A stretch of 64,000 nucleotides of DNA from Promicromonospora umidemergens (GCF_024171995.1 NZ_JAMTCT010000018.1:62001-126000); one strand, 5' to 3'; shown: positions 51,471 to 60,888, numbered from the stretch's first letter. Notes: generated by a model not told the origin, from the letters alone. Made by a program: numbers and translations.

Positions 51471-53447
51471 TCATGGCAGGGTTCCCTGGAGCGAGACCGG
51501 ATACCGGAGTACGACGTTGTCACCGTCGACACGGACGTCGGCCGGTGCGTAGCTCCCGTCGAGCGACGTGACAAGGTCGCGGATGTCGGCGCTCGGTTCG
51601 CCGTCCACGACGGAGGGCTCTCCATCGAGCTGCGAGATCGCTACCTGGCGGACGGGCCGGCTGTCCTCTCCTTCGATGACCGGGAATCCTGAGACGACCA
51701 CGCCCCCTGATCCGGCGAGGGCGCCGAGCAGGGCGACGATGGGCGTGTCGATCTGTCCCGCGACCAGACGATCGCGATCGTCGGCAGTGAGTTGCACGTC
51801 CGGATTGACTGCGAGCTGGGTGCCGAGCGTCTTGCGCTCATCGGCCGCCACACCCTGGGCCTCGCTGGCGGCGTCGGCTCCGGCGACGGCGACCCGCCGG
51901 ATCTCGACGGCCTGCGTGCCCTCGCCGAACGAGGCAACCACTACTGAGTTCTCGGTCGCCTCACGCACCTGCGGGAACGCGCCGGGGAAGGTCCGCATCG
52001 AGTCCGTGGTGATGACGTAGTCGGAGTCACGCCAGCCGTTGGGCGACTGCGCCTGCACCTCCGGGTCGGTGTCGAGCTTGTAGTACCAGACGACGTTCTC
52101 GCGGTCCCATCCAGCCTGCACCAGGTCTACCCACATGGCGTCGTCGACGATCAGCCGCTGGTCACGGGAGACGTTCTGGGTGAGCCATTCCTGGGCCGAG
52201 CGCATGGGCCGGTCGAGGTCCGCGAGGAGGAAGCCCCGAAGCTGCGTGGTCCACAGGGGCGCGGCCGTGAGCGCACCGACGGCTGCGATCGCCACGGTTG
52301 CCATGGCGAGCCTCCGTCGGGGCGCTTCCTTGCGGCGCCGCCGCACGACGGCGTCGTTCACCACGCCGGCGATCAGCAGCGCGCCGAACGGAAGCAGTGC
52401 GACCACGTAGGGCACCGGCACATAGCCCCCGGGCCGGAGCATGAACACCGTCAGCCCCAGCAGGAGCGCACCATAAGGCCGGAGCCGGCGCAGGAACAGC
52501 GCCACGACGGCGGCAGCGATCGCAAGGATGATGAAGACTTGGTCGAGCTGCCACCACATACCCAGCGTGCGGTTGATGAGCGACCCGGGGTCGGTGAGCG
52601 AACCGCTGCTCGCGCGGGACCCGAGCTGGAAGACGATCCCGTCCGTCAGGCTCACGTGCCCTGGACCGCTCAGCAGCTCGCCTTTGACGGCGGCCAGCAG
52701 CAGATAGCTGCCCCCGATCAGCACGAGGATGCTGGCTGAGACCGAGAGGGTGTAGCGCCTGGTCTCCCGGTGGGATGCGCGCACCATGACCCAGACCAGC
52801 ACCGGCAGAGCCAGCAGGAACGTCTCCTTGGTGAGCACCGCGACACCGAACGCCGCCGCCGAGCCGGCGAACGCCGCCAGCTGCCCGTTCCGATTCATGG
52901 CGAGCACGAAGGCCAGGAGCAGCCAGGGCACTGCGATGTTGTCGAGGTAGACCGTGCGGTGAAACTGCAGCGCGAGCGGAGACAGCATGAAGATCAGACC
53001 GGCGGCGGAAGCAGCGGGCCGCGACAAGCCGACCCGGCGGGCCAGCACCCAGAGCAGCACGACAGCGATGACCGATGCGACGAGCACGGCTTCGCGGCCG
53101 GCCAGCACAGCGATGTCCCACCGTGCGAACGCTCCGGTCAGCTCGGTGTAGCCGGCGATCTGGAGCCAGCCGAGCGGCGGGTGGTCATACCAGTAGGTGT
53201 AGTGCGCGAGCTCGCCGAAGTTCGTCACGGCCCACGCCTGCGCCGTGTACGTGCCCTCGTCGTCGATCCGCTGCGGGGCGCCGCCGACGTTGACGAAGCT
53301 CACGATCGCGCCCAGGACCACGACTGGCGAGAGCCAGAGCAGAGAGCGCCGCCGCGCCAGAGCCCAGGCCGCCGCCCGGGACCTCGAGCGCTTCAACCCG
53401 GCTCCGATCGACGCGACGGGAGCGCGGATCTTGGTGACGGCAGTCAT
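51471..53447 (-). CDS. GT39-type membrane glycosyltransferase
   Basis: 658 aa. ArnT/PMT-like GT-C: short cytoplasmic N-terminus, then helix 1 (about 38-55) and the first luminal loop with the catalytic-type IDDEGTYTAQA (D62, D63, E64), 10-11 more helices and a soluble C-terminal domain from about 500. It moves a sugar from a lipid carrier to an acceptor outside the membrane. ATGA overlap with the upstream GT2. Confidence 0.83.
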   Translation of the reverse strand: MTAVTKIRAPVASIGAGLKRSRSRAAAWALARRRSLLWLSPVVVLGAIVSFVNVGGAPQRIDDEGTYTAQAWAVTNFGELAHYTYWYDHPPLGWLQIAGYTELTGAFARWDIAVLAGREAVLVASVIAVVLLWVLARRVGLSRPAASAAGLIFMLSPLALQFHRTVYLDNIAVPWLLLAFVLAMNRNGQLAAFAGSAAAFGVAVLTKETFLLALPVLVWVMVRASHRETRRYTLSVSASILVLIGGSYLLLAAVKGELLSGPGHVSLTDGIVFQLGSRASSGSLTDPGSLINRTLGMWWQLDQVFIILAIAAAVVALFLRRLRPYGALLLGLTVFMLRPGGYVPVPYVVALLPFGALLIAGVVNDAVVRRRRKEAPRRRLAMATVAIAAVGALTAAPLWTTQLRGFLLADLDRPMRSAQEWLTQNVSRDQRLIVDDAMWVDLVQAGWDRENVVWYYKLDTDPEVQAQSPNGWRDSDYVITTDSMRTFPGAFPQVREATENSVVVASFGEGTQAVEIRRVAVAGADAASEAQGVAADERKTLGTQLAVNPDVQLTADDRDRLVAGQIDTPIVALLGALAGSGGVVVSGFPVIEGEDSRPVRQVAISQLDGEPSVVDGEPSADIRDLVTSLDGSYAPADVRVDGDNVVLRYPVSLQGTLP

Positions 53448-54904
53448 GCCGCAACCCTCTGGATGACCATCTTCTCGGTCACGGGGTGCGCGTCCGGCGC
53501 CGACTCCCGGTGGGCTCCGGTGTGCTCGGTCTTCTCCCAGTTCCTCGCGCCGCGCACCTCGCGGAACACGGAGCGGATCGCGGCGACCGCGAGGAAGACC
53601 TGGAACGGGATGGTGCCGAGAACCAGTCGGGCGTAGTCGCGGGCCCGCACCTTCTGGCCGTACAGCCGGCCGAACTCGCCAAGAGCGGCGACCTCGACCG
53701 CCAGGGTCACCAGCGTCGGCGCGAGCGGGATGAAGGTCAGGAGCGCGACGACCGTCGGTACCTTCGCGAAGAGGATCAAGCACACCGAGAGCGGGATGAG
53801 GAGCCCGGTGGCCGCCTGCAAGAAGGGCATCGCGAGCATGTACCGCGCGAACATGCGCTGCGACCGATGCGGGAGCGCCCGCCACTCGCCCTTCCTCAGC
53901 ACCTGGAGAAAGCCCTGGTTCCAGCGAGTTCGTTGCTTGTAGAGCGACTTCAGCGACCCGGGGGTCTCCTCGCGGGTCACGTACTCCGGGCTGTAGGCGA
54001 CGACCACCTTGGCGCCTTGGCTGGAGAGTCGTACGCCCAGCTCGCAGTCCTCCGCAAGGCACTCGGGATCCCACCCGTCGTTGCGCTCGAGGGCCTCACG
54101 CCGCACGAACACGGTGTTCCCACCGAGCGGGATGAACTTGGCACCAGCGTGGAAGTGCAGCCGGGAACGGAACCAGAAGTAGTACTCCAGCACGTTGCGC
54201 AGCGACCACCAGCTGGTGCGGAAGTTCATCAGCTGCACGCCACCCTGGACGACCACCGCGCCGGTCTCCGTGAACCGCGAGTCGATGTGCCGGAGCAGGT
54301 CCGGATGCACCTCGTCCTCCGCGTCGAAGACGCCGACCACATCGCCCGTCGCGAACGGCAGCGCACGGTTCAGGGCCTTGGGCTTGTTCTTCGGGACGCT
54401 GTCGTCCACGACGACCTCGATGCGATCGGGATGGCGTGCCGCGGCATCACGCGCGACAGCCTCGGTCCCAGGGTCGTCGTGACCGACGATCGCAATGATC
54501 TGCACCCGGGGGTGGGTCTGCGCCGCGAGCGTGTCGAGCGTCTGGCCCATCACCTCCTCCTCGTGCCGTCCAGGAACGAGCAGCGTGAAGGTATTGACCG
54601 GTTCGTGCGGCTTCTTGGAGAAGCCCGTGCTCTCCAAGGTCCCCTTCGAACGCCAGGCGTAGAGCATCCACCACAGGGTCGTCGCGGCGACCGCGGTCAG
54701 TGCCAGGGCGAGCATGACCAGTGCGCAGTACCCGGCGAGCGCGGCCCAGTCCAGCCCCGCGGCATCCTGAGCGGCATCGACCAGGCCGGGATCGACGACG
54801 TCACGGTTGGGCAGGTCGGACGGAGCGCGAGCCGTGTCGGGCTCGGGGGTCAGGAGCGGGCCGGGTGTCACATCGGTCAAGGGGGCGATGAACGGCGTCC
54901 TCAC
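53444..54904 (-). CDS. Processive membrane glycosyltransferase (GT2)
   Basis: 486 aa from GTG 54904. Helix at about 50-75, then GT2 domain with LLVPGRHEEE, DxD-like VFDAEDEV (about 190), LAEDCELGVRL (about 285) and the Q/RxxRW motif KQRTRWNQG (about 326), and four C-terminal membrane helices. This is the layout of cellulose/hyaluronan-type synthases. With GH8 downstream, a beta-glucan or similar exopolysaccharide is plausible; the sugar is not known. Confidence 0.85.
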   Translation of the reverse strand: MRTPFIAPLTDVTPGPLLTPEPDTARAPSDLPNRDVVDPGLVDAAQDAAGLDWAALAGYCALVMLALALTAVAATTLWWMLYAWRSKGTLESTGFSKKPHEPVNTFTLLVPGRHEEEVMGQTLDTLAAQTHPRVQIIAIVGHDDPGTEAVARDAAARHPDRIEVVVDDSVPKNKPKALNRALPFATGDVVGVFDAEDEVHPDLLRHIDSRFTETGAVVVQGGVQLMNFRTSWWSLRNVLEYYFWFRSRLHFHAGAKFIPLGGNTVFVRREALERNDGWDPECLAEDCELGVRLSSQGAKVVVAYSPEYVTREETPGSLKSLYKQRTRWNQGFLQVLRKGEWRALPHRSQRMFARYMLAMPFLQAATGLLIPLSVCLILFAKVPTVVALLTFIPLAPTLVTLAVEVAALGEFGRLYGQKVRARDYARLVLGTIPFQVFLAVAAIRSVFREVRGARNWEKTEHTGAHRESAPDAHPVTEKMVIQRVAA

Positions 54905-55377
54905 GAAACGGTCTCCCGCGTCGGGGCAAAGACAAAGAAGCGATAGGCGAGGTACCGGAAGGCCGTGCCTAGCGCGAGGCCGACGACGTTTCCCGCGACG
55001 TTGTCGGCCAAAGCGGATGTGAAGCCGAGCAGGTAGTGCGAGACGAAGAGGCACCCGGCCGCGATCAACAACCCGCCACCGTTCGCCAGGACGAAGAAGA
55101 GCAGCTCTGCCGCGACTTTCGAACGACGTGTTGCCCGGAACGTCAGCTGCCGATGGCCCAACCAGGCGACCCCGGTGGCGATCGTCACCGAGACGACCTT
55201 GGCCCAGATCACCTGGTCCATCAGGACGGTCGCGCGGAGCGCGTTAAATACCCCGACATCGACAAGGAACGCGACGATCCCGACACCGCCGAAGGTGGCG
55301 AGGTGCGGAACGGCCGACCGCACCGCGGGCAAGAAGCGCGCGAGGGCCGCGAGCGGGGTGGTAGCGGCAAGGCTCAT
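54901..55377 (-). CDS. GtrA-like membrane protein
   Basis: 158 aa, four hydrophobic helices of the GtrA family (FGGVGIVAFLVDVGVFNAL; VAWLGHRQLTFR). GtrA proteins are thought to flip lipid-linked sugars or serve polysaccharide modification. ATG 55377. First gene of the glycan cluster, GTGA overlap with the synthase. Confidence 0.82.
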   Translation of the reverse strand: MSLAATTPLAALARFLPAVRSAVPHLATFGGVGIVAFLVDVGVFNALRATVLMDQVIWAKVVSVTIATGVAWLGHRQLTFRATRRSKVAAELLFFVLANGGGLLIAAGCLFVSHYLLGFTSALADNVAGNVVGLALGTAFRYLAYRFFVFAPTRETVS

Positions 55378-55943
55378 GTTGGTTGGTTCGGAGACCCTGC
55401 GGAAGCGGATTGGTTTGGATCGAATCGTCCCGAAGTTCGCCTGCCAACCTGACTGCCGTGGCCGGCACCTCACTCGGCGCGCACACCGGTGAGGGGCTCG
55501 GTCAGCGGGCCAGCACCCTCAACAGCGGCAGCGGCAGGTGGCGGCCGCGAGCCGAGGCACAAGCAGACCGACTCCGACGCAAGCTCGACGAGCTGGACTG
55601 AGCGGCACCCTGGAGCGGCGACCCAAGAACCCTGTCGAACGGGCCCAGGGTCACGCGTACCGCATGCCGCTACCACGACGACCACCCGAGCCGGTCAAGG
55701 CAGCCATGGCTATGCCTCGCGCTGCATCGGGAAGGCCAGACGGAGTTCGCGCCTGAGCTCGTGGTTCCGCGGGCACCGAAACAGCCCGGTCGGGTCACCG
55801 ATGTGCACGGTGTTTACCGGGCTCCGCTGGGTCGGCTGCCCACGCCACGATGCCGCCACCGACTACGAGCAGCGCAGGGCACACCACTACCACCGGTGTG
55901 CTGCGGCGACGGCGTGCGCTGCGCTGCTCGGATGTCATGTGCG
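55378..55943. other. Intergenic spacer, no gene seen
   Basis: 566 bp between the glycan cluster start and the CHRD gene end, both on the minus strand, so it holds the cluster's promoter. It is repeat-free and has no clear protein homology; short open frames (for example around 55.5-55.7 kb) look like noise. Confidence 0.45.
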
Positions 55944-56723
55944 TCAGTTGGTGGTGCGGCGACGGGCGGCGACCAGGCCGATCCCACCGAGGCCCATGGC
56001 CAGGGCGCCGAGGACGACGGCGCCCGGGTACTCGATGCCCGCAGTGTCGGTCCCACCGGCCTCGGTGCCACCGTGCGGCATGCTCATCTGAGCGGCGTTG
56101 AGCTCACCGCAGGCGGCCGGGTCGGTCGCCTCGGACGGCAGCTCCGGGTCGAGGTCCGACTTCGTGTCGCCGTCGTACGTGCCGGAGCCGTCGTGGTCGA
56201 CACCGTGGACGACGACCACACCGTCGCCGTCGGCGATCTGCTGGGCTACCTCTTCGGAGACCTCGATGGTCCGCGAGTAGGAGTAGCTGCCCTCGGCCGG
56301 GAAGTTGTCGACGTCGAGCCCGTGCTCGGCGCCGGTCATGCCCGGCTCCTTCGTCAGCGAGACCGCGATGGCGCCGTACTCGTCGGCCCCGTCACTGGTC
56401 TGCAGGGCGCCCTCGAAACCGCTGCCCTCCTGGTCGTTCGCCGGGCAGACGTTCTGCCCGCCGATGTGGATGTGCTGGGCGTGCGGTGCACCGTCGAGCA
56501 GCCCCTCGGTCTCGAGGCTGATCTCGACCTGGTTGCCATCGACCATGGCCCATGCGGTGCCCGAGGCACCCGAGTCGTTGAGCTGCATGAGCTCGGCGGT
56601 GAGCTCGTTGCTGTCGTGGGCGTCGGCATTGGCGGGGATGCCGGCGCTGGCGGGTGCGGCTGCCAGGGGCAGGCCGACGAGGGCCGCAGAGGCGGCGAGG
56701 GTAGCGATTCGTGACGTGCGCAT
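55944..56723 (-). CDS. Secreted CHRD-domain protein
   Basis: 259 aa. Signal peptide (residues 1-27), CHRD-like domain with HAQHIHIGGQNVCPAND (H81, H84, H86) and a C-terminal helix followed by RRR (about 231-256), so it is surface-anchored. No canonical LPxTG is present before the helix. ATG with AGGAGG 9 nt upstream. Function unknown; CHRD domains bind metal or other ligands in some bacteria. Confidence 0.8.
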   Translation of the reverse strand: MRTSRIATLAASAALVGLPLAAAPASAGIPANADAHDSNELTAELMQLNDSGASGTAWAMVDGNQVEISLETEGLLDGAPHAQHIHIGGQNVCPANDQEGSGFEGALQTSDGADEYGAIAVSLTKEPGMTGAEHGLDVDNFPAEGSYSYSRTIEVSEEVAQQIADGDGVVVVHGVDHDGSGTYDGDTKSDLDPELPSEATDPAACGELNAAQMSMPHGGTEAGGTDTAGIEYPGAVVLGALAMGLGGIGLVAARRRTTN

Positions 56724-57590
56724 GTAACAAGTCCTCCTATATGCCGGCGACGAGATGTCGCCTGAGTGGACAATGCCAACTCAAAATAGAATGAAGCCCC
56801 TGCGCCCGCATTCCGAATGCAATTCACCATTCAACGACTCGGCGCTCACCCCGCTGACCAATTCCCCACACATGTCGCAATCGAGTTAATTCGGTGCCGT
56901 GTGCTGGCGCAGCCTCGTAGTCGATCGGGCGAAGACCAGCGGACCAACGGCGTTGGCGATGCGTTGGCGTGAGCGTCGCCCTGTGCCCTCCAACAGTGTG
57001 GACAAGAGAAAAGAAGAGGAGGATTAATCGTTTCGCATCTACCGCACGAGAGAGGCTTCGCCCGAAAAGCGTTGCGACGAGAACGCGCCGATAGCGGAGC
57101 GCAGGCCGTCTTCCAACTACTCCTCAATCGTCCAATACTGAACCGAGAATTCTCCTTGATCACCCCGATCTCGTTGATCGTCGCCCGGACCTGATCAAGA
57201 TCGGAACCGCGGTCGCTACCGGAGCGATCGCGGTGGTCGAAGACGACGAGAACATGCACGTACTCGCTCTGCAGTCCTGACTTCCGAGATGCGGTGTACG
57301 TCCTCCGCGTGACGTTCGCTTTGTACGACGAGGTCGTCCTGCACCCACGGGGCCCGTCACGCGCTGGCGGCCTTCAACAGCGGCGGCACGACTCGCGATC
57401 CGACGTCCTTGGCGACCTGCGTGATCGGTGTCGATCGCACTGGAGACCGACGCCGGAGTGGGCATCGTGCAGGACACTCTGATGCGCGTGCTGGGAGGGT
57501 GCGCGTGCTGGGAGCAGTCCATCCGGTGGACCGGCCGCAGCTCCCCCGATTCGCTGCTTGCTCTGCAACCGACCTCCCGATTGGCCTGGG
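56724..57590. other. Low-GC spacer left of IS5-like element
   Basis: No recognisable gene. The part from 56760 to 57180 has clearly lower GC than the rest and contains no conserved frame, suggesting acquired or degraded DNA. A small open frame at 57259 downwards has no family match. Confidence 0.45.
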
Positions 57591-58479
57591 AGCGTTATTC
57601 ACGTGGCCTGACGGTAGAACTTGAGGTTGGTGACCGCGTGGATCACGCTTGGTAGTTCGGCCAGGCGCCCGCGGTAGCCGGTCGAGAGGATCTTCCACTG
57701 CTTGAGGTGCGCGATCGTTCGCTCGACCGGTGCCCGCATGCTGGCGATCTTGCGGTTCCATTCCCTGTCCTGCTCGGTGCGCGGCACGTCCTTCTTCTTC
57801 GGTCGCGGTGTGAGCTTGGTGTGCTTGACGTAGGCGGTGTCGGCGAACACGGCCAGCAGCTCGTTGCCGGCGCGGACGGTGGTGATCTGGTCGGCCCAGC
57901 CGACCTCTTCCTGGGCGCGCGAGTCGTGCCGTGAGCCACGCACCGGCACGGAGGCGGCGACCAGGTCGCCGCCCAGGCGGGCTGCGACCTGGATGTTCAG
58001 GGCCTGCTTGCGGTGCAAGCCGAGCGAAGTTCGTCGTGCCCGTCCCGGCACGGTTCCCGGTCGGGATCGGTGTGCCGTCGATCAGCACGACCCCGCGTTC
58101 CAGTGCCTGGCTCAGGTGCTTGCGGTCCAGCGCGGTGACCTGCCCGAGCAGAGCGATCAGATACCGCCAGATCCGCGAGACCGTGGGCTGGGAGGTTTCG
58201 TACAGGTCGGCGGTCATCTGCTGGCGCAGGTTGTGCCGCGCCATGATCAGCACCATCACCACCGCCCGCCCGAACGGCATCGTGAAGTTCTCCCGCTCGG
58301 CTGGCGGCCTCCCGTCGTGCACCTGCCACGCGCGGGCGATCAGCTCGGGCGTCTGGGCAGGGTTCAGCCCGACAGTAGAGTGGTAGCGCAACGGCCCCTC
58401 GTTCTCGGTTCGATCAGGTCTCGACAACCACGATCAAACCGGACACAGGGTGGGCCGCCCCGAACCCGTGAATAACGCT
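57591..58479. mobile_element. IS5-family-like insertion sequence
   Basis: 889-bp element bounded by inverted repeats: AGCGTTATTCACGTGG (57591-57606) and CCCGTGAATAACGCT (58465-58479), sharing AGCGTTATTCACG. It encodes a frameshifted DDE transposase, and the transposase stop codon lies inside the left repeat. No clear target duplication is seen. The same GAATAACGC core recurs at 58552-58560, hinting at a nearby second end. Confidence 0.75.
57599..58427 (-). pseudogene. Frameshifted IS5-like DDE transposase
   Basis: Frame 1 (58427 to about 58025) carries QMTADLYETSQPTVSRIWRYL and the first Asp in VVLIDGTPIPTGN; the protein then continues in another frame (GLHRKQALNIQVAARL...FADTAYVKHTK...PVERTIAHLKQWKIL) to 57599. 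One extra C near 58020-58026 explains the break. All three DDE residues survive, so the change is recent, or the frames are joined by frameshifting, though no slippery motif is obvious. Confidence 0.75.
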
Positions 58480-58590
58480 GTCAGTCTTTCGAGTGGCTGG
58501 TCTGGGACTGGCTGGTCAGGCTGACCTCGTTCTGCCCTGCGCGCGTGACTCGAATAACGCATGGCCACCGAGCTCGTCCCGGTGTGCTCC

Positions 58591-58768
58591 TGTTAGAGAC
58601 TCGTCCGCGTGCCGGGGCAGCCGACGTCAGCCTGGCCCACCTCGATGACCTGATCAGAAGCATGTCCGACCTTCGCGGGTCGTGGCCCATGACAGTGATG
58701 TCCCGCGGTGACTCCTACCCAGGCCGACGCCGGCAACGACGTCCGTCCAGGCAAGGGAGAACATCGCA
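58591..58768 (+). ncRNA. Candidate bridge RNA of IS110
   Basis: In IS110-group elements, the noncoding leader before the transposase gene makes a guide RNA with two recognition loops. The space here holds folded segments, such as CGCGGG (58674-58679) with CCCGCG (58702-58707) around an inner CAT/ATG pair, and GCCGACGCCGGC further on. I cannot fold it exactly; identity is inferred from position and element family. Confidence 0.35.
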
Positions 58769-59851
58769 GTGCCCATACTCGCAGAAGTCCCGACCGTCGC
58801 TCAGACCTACCTCTTCGTCGTCGGGGTCGACACCCACGCCCGCCAGCACATGTACTCGATCATCGAGACAACGACCGGAGCGCATGTCGACGCGCAGACG
58901 TTCCCGACCACGCAGACCGGCCTGGCCCGGGCCACGTCATGGATCGCACGGCGGACGGTCGACACACCGCAAGCGGTGCTAGTCAGCATGGAGGGCACCG
59001 GCTCCTACGGACGCCTGGCCGCAGCCCACCTCGCCAACGTCGGGTATCGGGTCGTCGAGGCGTTGACACCGGTGCGGGGCAAGGGTCGGGCCAAGACCGA
59101 CGCCCTGGACGCGGACCGCGCTGCCCGTGACGTGCTCGGGCTACCCGCCGACGAGCTGCGTGACCACCGGGCCGGGCAGGTCGCCGGTGCTCTGCAGGTC
59201 CTGACCACCGCCCGCGACCGTCTCTCTCGCGACCGGACAGTCCAGGTCAACGCACTGACCGGGCTGCTGCGCACTCACGACCTCGGCATCGACGCCCCCG
59301 GCCCGCTCACCACCGTTCAGATCAAGACGGTCAAGGCCTGGCGGGCCCGCGAGGAGGCCTTGGACCAGCAGATCGCCCGCACCGAGGCTGTGCGCCTGGC
59401 GGCCCGCATCTGCGAGCTCGACACCCAGCTCAAAGAGAACAACACCACCCTGCGGACCCTGGTCACCGAGCACGCCCCTGACCTGCTCGAGGAACCAGGG
59501 ATCGGCCCCTACACGGCCGCCGTCATCCTGGCCGCCTGGTCCCACCCCGGCAGGGTCCGCTCCGAAGCCGCGTTCGCCCGCCTGGCCGGCACCGCACCGA
59601 TCCCAGCCTCCTCTGGCAACCGCAGCGACCATCACCGTCTCGACCGCGGCGGCGACCGACGACTGAACAAGGCACTGCACATCGCGACTCTCGTCCGCAT
59701 GCGCACCCACGACGAAACCCGCAACTACCTGCAGAAACGCACTACCGAGGGCAAGACCACCCGCGAGATCCGACGCCAGCTCAAGCGCTACCTCACCCGC
59801 AAGATCTTCAAGCTACTGACCAGGACAAACGCCCTCGCCGTCCCAGCTTGA
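58769..59851 (+). CDS. IS110-family transposase
   Basis: 360 aa. N-terminal RuvC-like DEDD domain: Asp21 in VVGVDTHARQH, Glu in SMEGTGSYG (about 75), and paired Asp in KTDALDADRAAR (about 110-118); C-terminal domain with PASSGNRSDHHRLDRGGDRRLNKALH, holding the serine nucleophile (about 282). ATG with AAGGGAG upstream. Complete and of normal length, so the element is potentially active. Confidence 0.92.
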   Translation: MPILAEVPTVAQTYLFVVGVDTHARQHMYSIIETTTGAHVDAQTFPTTQTGLARATSWIARRTVDTPQAVLVSMEGTGSYGRLAAAHLANVGYRVVEALTPVRGKGRAKTDALDADRAARDVLGLPADELRDHRAGQVAGALQVLTTARDRLSRDRTVQVNALTGLLRTHDLGIDAPGPLTTVQIKTVKAWRAREEALDQQIARTEAVRLAARICELDTQLKENNTTLRTLVTEHAPDLLEEPGIGPYTAAVILAAWSHPGRVRSEAAFARLAGTAPIPASSGNRSDHHRLDRGGDRRLNKALHIATLVRMRTHDETRNYLQKRTTEGKTTREIRRQLKRYLTRKIFKLLTRTNALAVPA

Positions 59852-59956
59852 CGAACATAGAAGCGTCTCTGACTCAGAGATCTGCCTGAACCCGGGAGGC
59901 GGGTGAACACCAACCCTGCCTATGATTGCTCGATTATCGATGGAAAGGGAGCAACC

Positions 59957-60070
59957 ATGTCCATCGATCACGCCCTCATAACCGTGCAGAGCGGACCCCG
60001 GGGGTTGGTGCGACGGTCGGCCATGGTTTTGACATCGGCGGACCTGACGCCCTTACCTATCCTGCGATGA
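59957..60070 (+). CDS. Short open frame before sigma gene
   Basis: 37 codons with GGGAG 6 nt upstream of the ATG, and no family match. It may be a leader peptide or part of a degraded gene; I do not assert that it is translated. Confidence 0.25.
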   Translation: MSIDHALITVQSGPRGLVRRSAMVLTSADLTPLPILR

Positions 60071-60122
60071 TGCAGCGCAATATCGACCACACGGGCGAGG
60101 CACACGGGACCGAGCAGCGACC

Positions 60123-60800
60123 ATGAACGGCACAAGGCGATCCTTGTCCGCATGGGAACCCCTAGCCAGGGTCAACGGTGCCGAGGCTGCCTCGCCTCAG
60201 ACCGTTCCAGGTGTCAAGCGGCGGCCCGGGCGCCCACAAGCCGTGCCGGCCCCGGGCTCCGTCGAATCAGCCCTGATGGCCTGCGTCGGCGCGGCGCCCG
60301 CGATCTTCCGCCCGGTCTATGACGCGCTGGCCCCCTTGGCTTATGGCACCTCGCTCGGAGTGCTGCGCGATCCGGACCACGCCGCCGAGGTAACCCAGGA
60401 CGTGATGCTGGAGGTGTGGCGGACCGCTGCACGGTTCGACCCGGCACGCGCCTCCGCAAGCACCTGGGTAGCGACGATCGCTCGTCGGCGCGCCGTGGAC
60501 CGCGTCCGGGCAGAGCGGTCCCGACAAGACCGCGACCAACGCGATCTCGACGCCACTTTCGCGGGCACTGACGACAGTGTCGCCGAAGAGGTCGAACGCC
60601 GACTCGACGGCGCTGCCGTGCGCCGCTGTCTCACGTCACTGACCTCGACCCAGCGCGAGGCCGTCGTGGCGGCCTACTACGGCGGCCTCACCTATCGGGA
60701 GGTCGCCGAGCATCTCGGCGCGCCGCTCCCCACCGTCAAGACCCGCATCCGAGACGGTCTCAATCGGCTGCGCACCTGCCTAGGGGTGTCCCGTGGCTGA
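60123..60800 (+). CDS. ECF sigma factor, SigK-like
   Basis: 225 aa. Regions 2 and 4: VLRDPDHAAEVTQDVMLEVWRTAARFDPARASASTWVATIARRRAVDRVR, then SLTSTQREAVVAAYYGGLTYREVAEHLGAPLPTVKTRIRDGLNRLR. Most like actinobacterial SigK, which partners with membrane anti-sigma RskA. The first 50 residues (ERF-like, no conservation) are unusual; internal starts are possible. Confidence 0.82.
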   Translation: MNGTRRSLSAWEPLARVNGAEAASPQTVPGVKRRPGRPQAVPAPGSVESALMACVGAAPAIFRPVYDALAPLAYGTSLGVLRDPDHAAEVTQDVMLEVWRTAARFDPARASASTWVATIARRRAVDRVRAERSRQDRDQRDLDATFAGTDDSVAEEVERRLDGAAVRRCLTSLTSTQREAVVAAYYGGLTYREVAEHLGAPLPTVKTRIRDGLNRLRTCLGVSRG

Positions 60801-60888
60801 CAACGCCTCCGACGCGCTTGGTTCAACTCACGACCAGCAAGCTCCCAAGCCGACCACGACGGGCGTCACTCAGCACAGCCGCCACTGA
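60793..60888 (+). pseudogene. Possible truncated anti-sigma gene start
   Basis: A GTG (60793) overlaps the sigma stop by 8 nt, as anti-sigma genes usually do, but the frame closes after 31 codons (MADNASDALGSTHDQQ..., ending HSRH). No membrane helix or anti-sigma domain follows. It may be a decayed rskA start or chance. Confidence 0.3.

Larger units (their letters stand above)
58591..59875 (+). mobile_element. IS110-family insertion sequence (ends approximate)
   Basis: Contains an intact IS110-type transposase and about 180 bp of noncoding leader. IS110 elements lack terminal inverted repeats, so the ends are guesses: left near 58591 (TGTTAGAGACTCG), right near 59850-59875 (CGTCTCTGAC). It sits immediately to the right of the IS5-like element. 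Confidence 0.55.

Noticed and set aside
53486-54946. 486-codon plus-strand open frame opposite the GT2 synthase
   Set aside because: Shadow frame; the synthase motifs are on the minus strand.
56040-56060. LPxTG sorting signal in the CHRD protein
   Set aside because: The residues before the C-terminal helix (TAGIEYPG) do not fit LPxTG or LAxTG.
55489-56091. Open frames in the gap before the CHRD gene
   Set aside because: No ribosome site, no domain, and compositional noise.
57583-58486. Target-site duplication of the IS5-like element
   Set aside because: The bases flanking the two inverted repeats (GGG and GTC) do not match.
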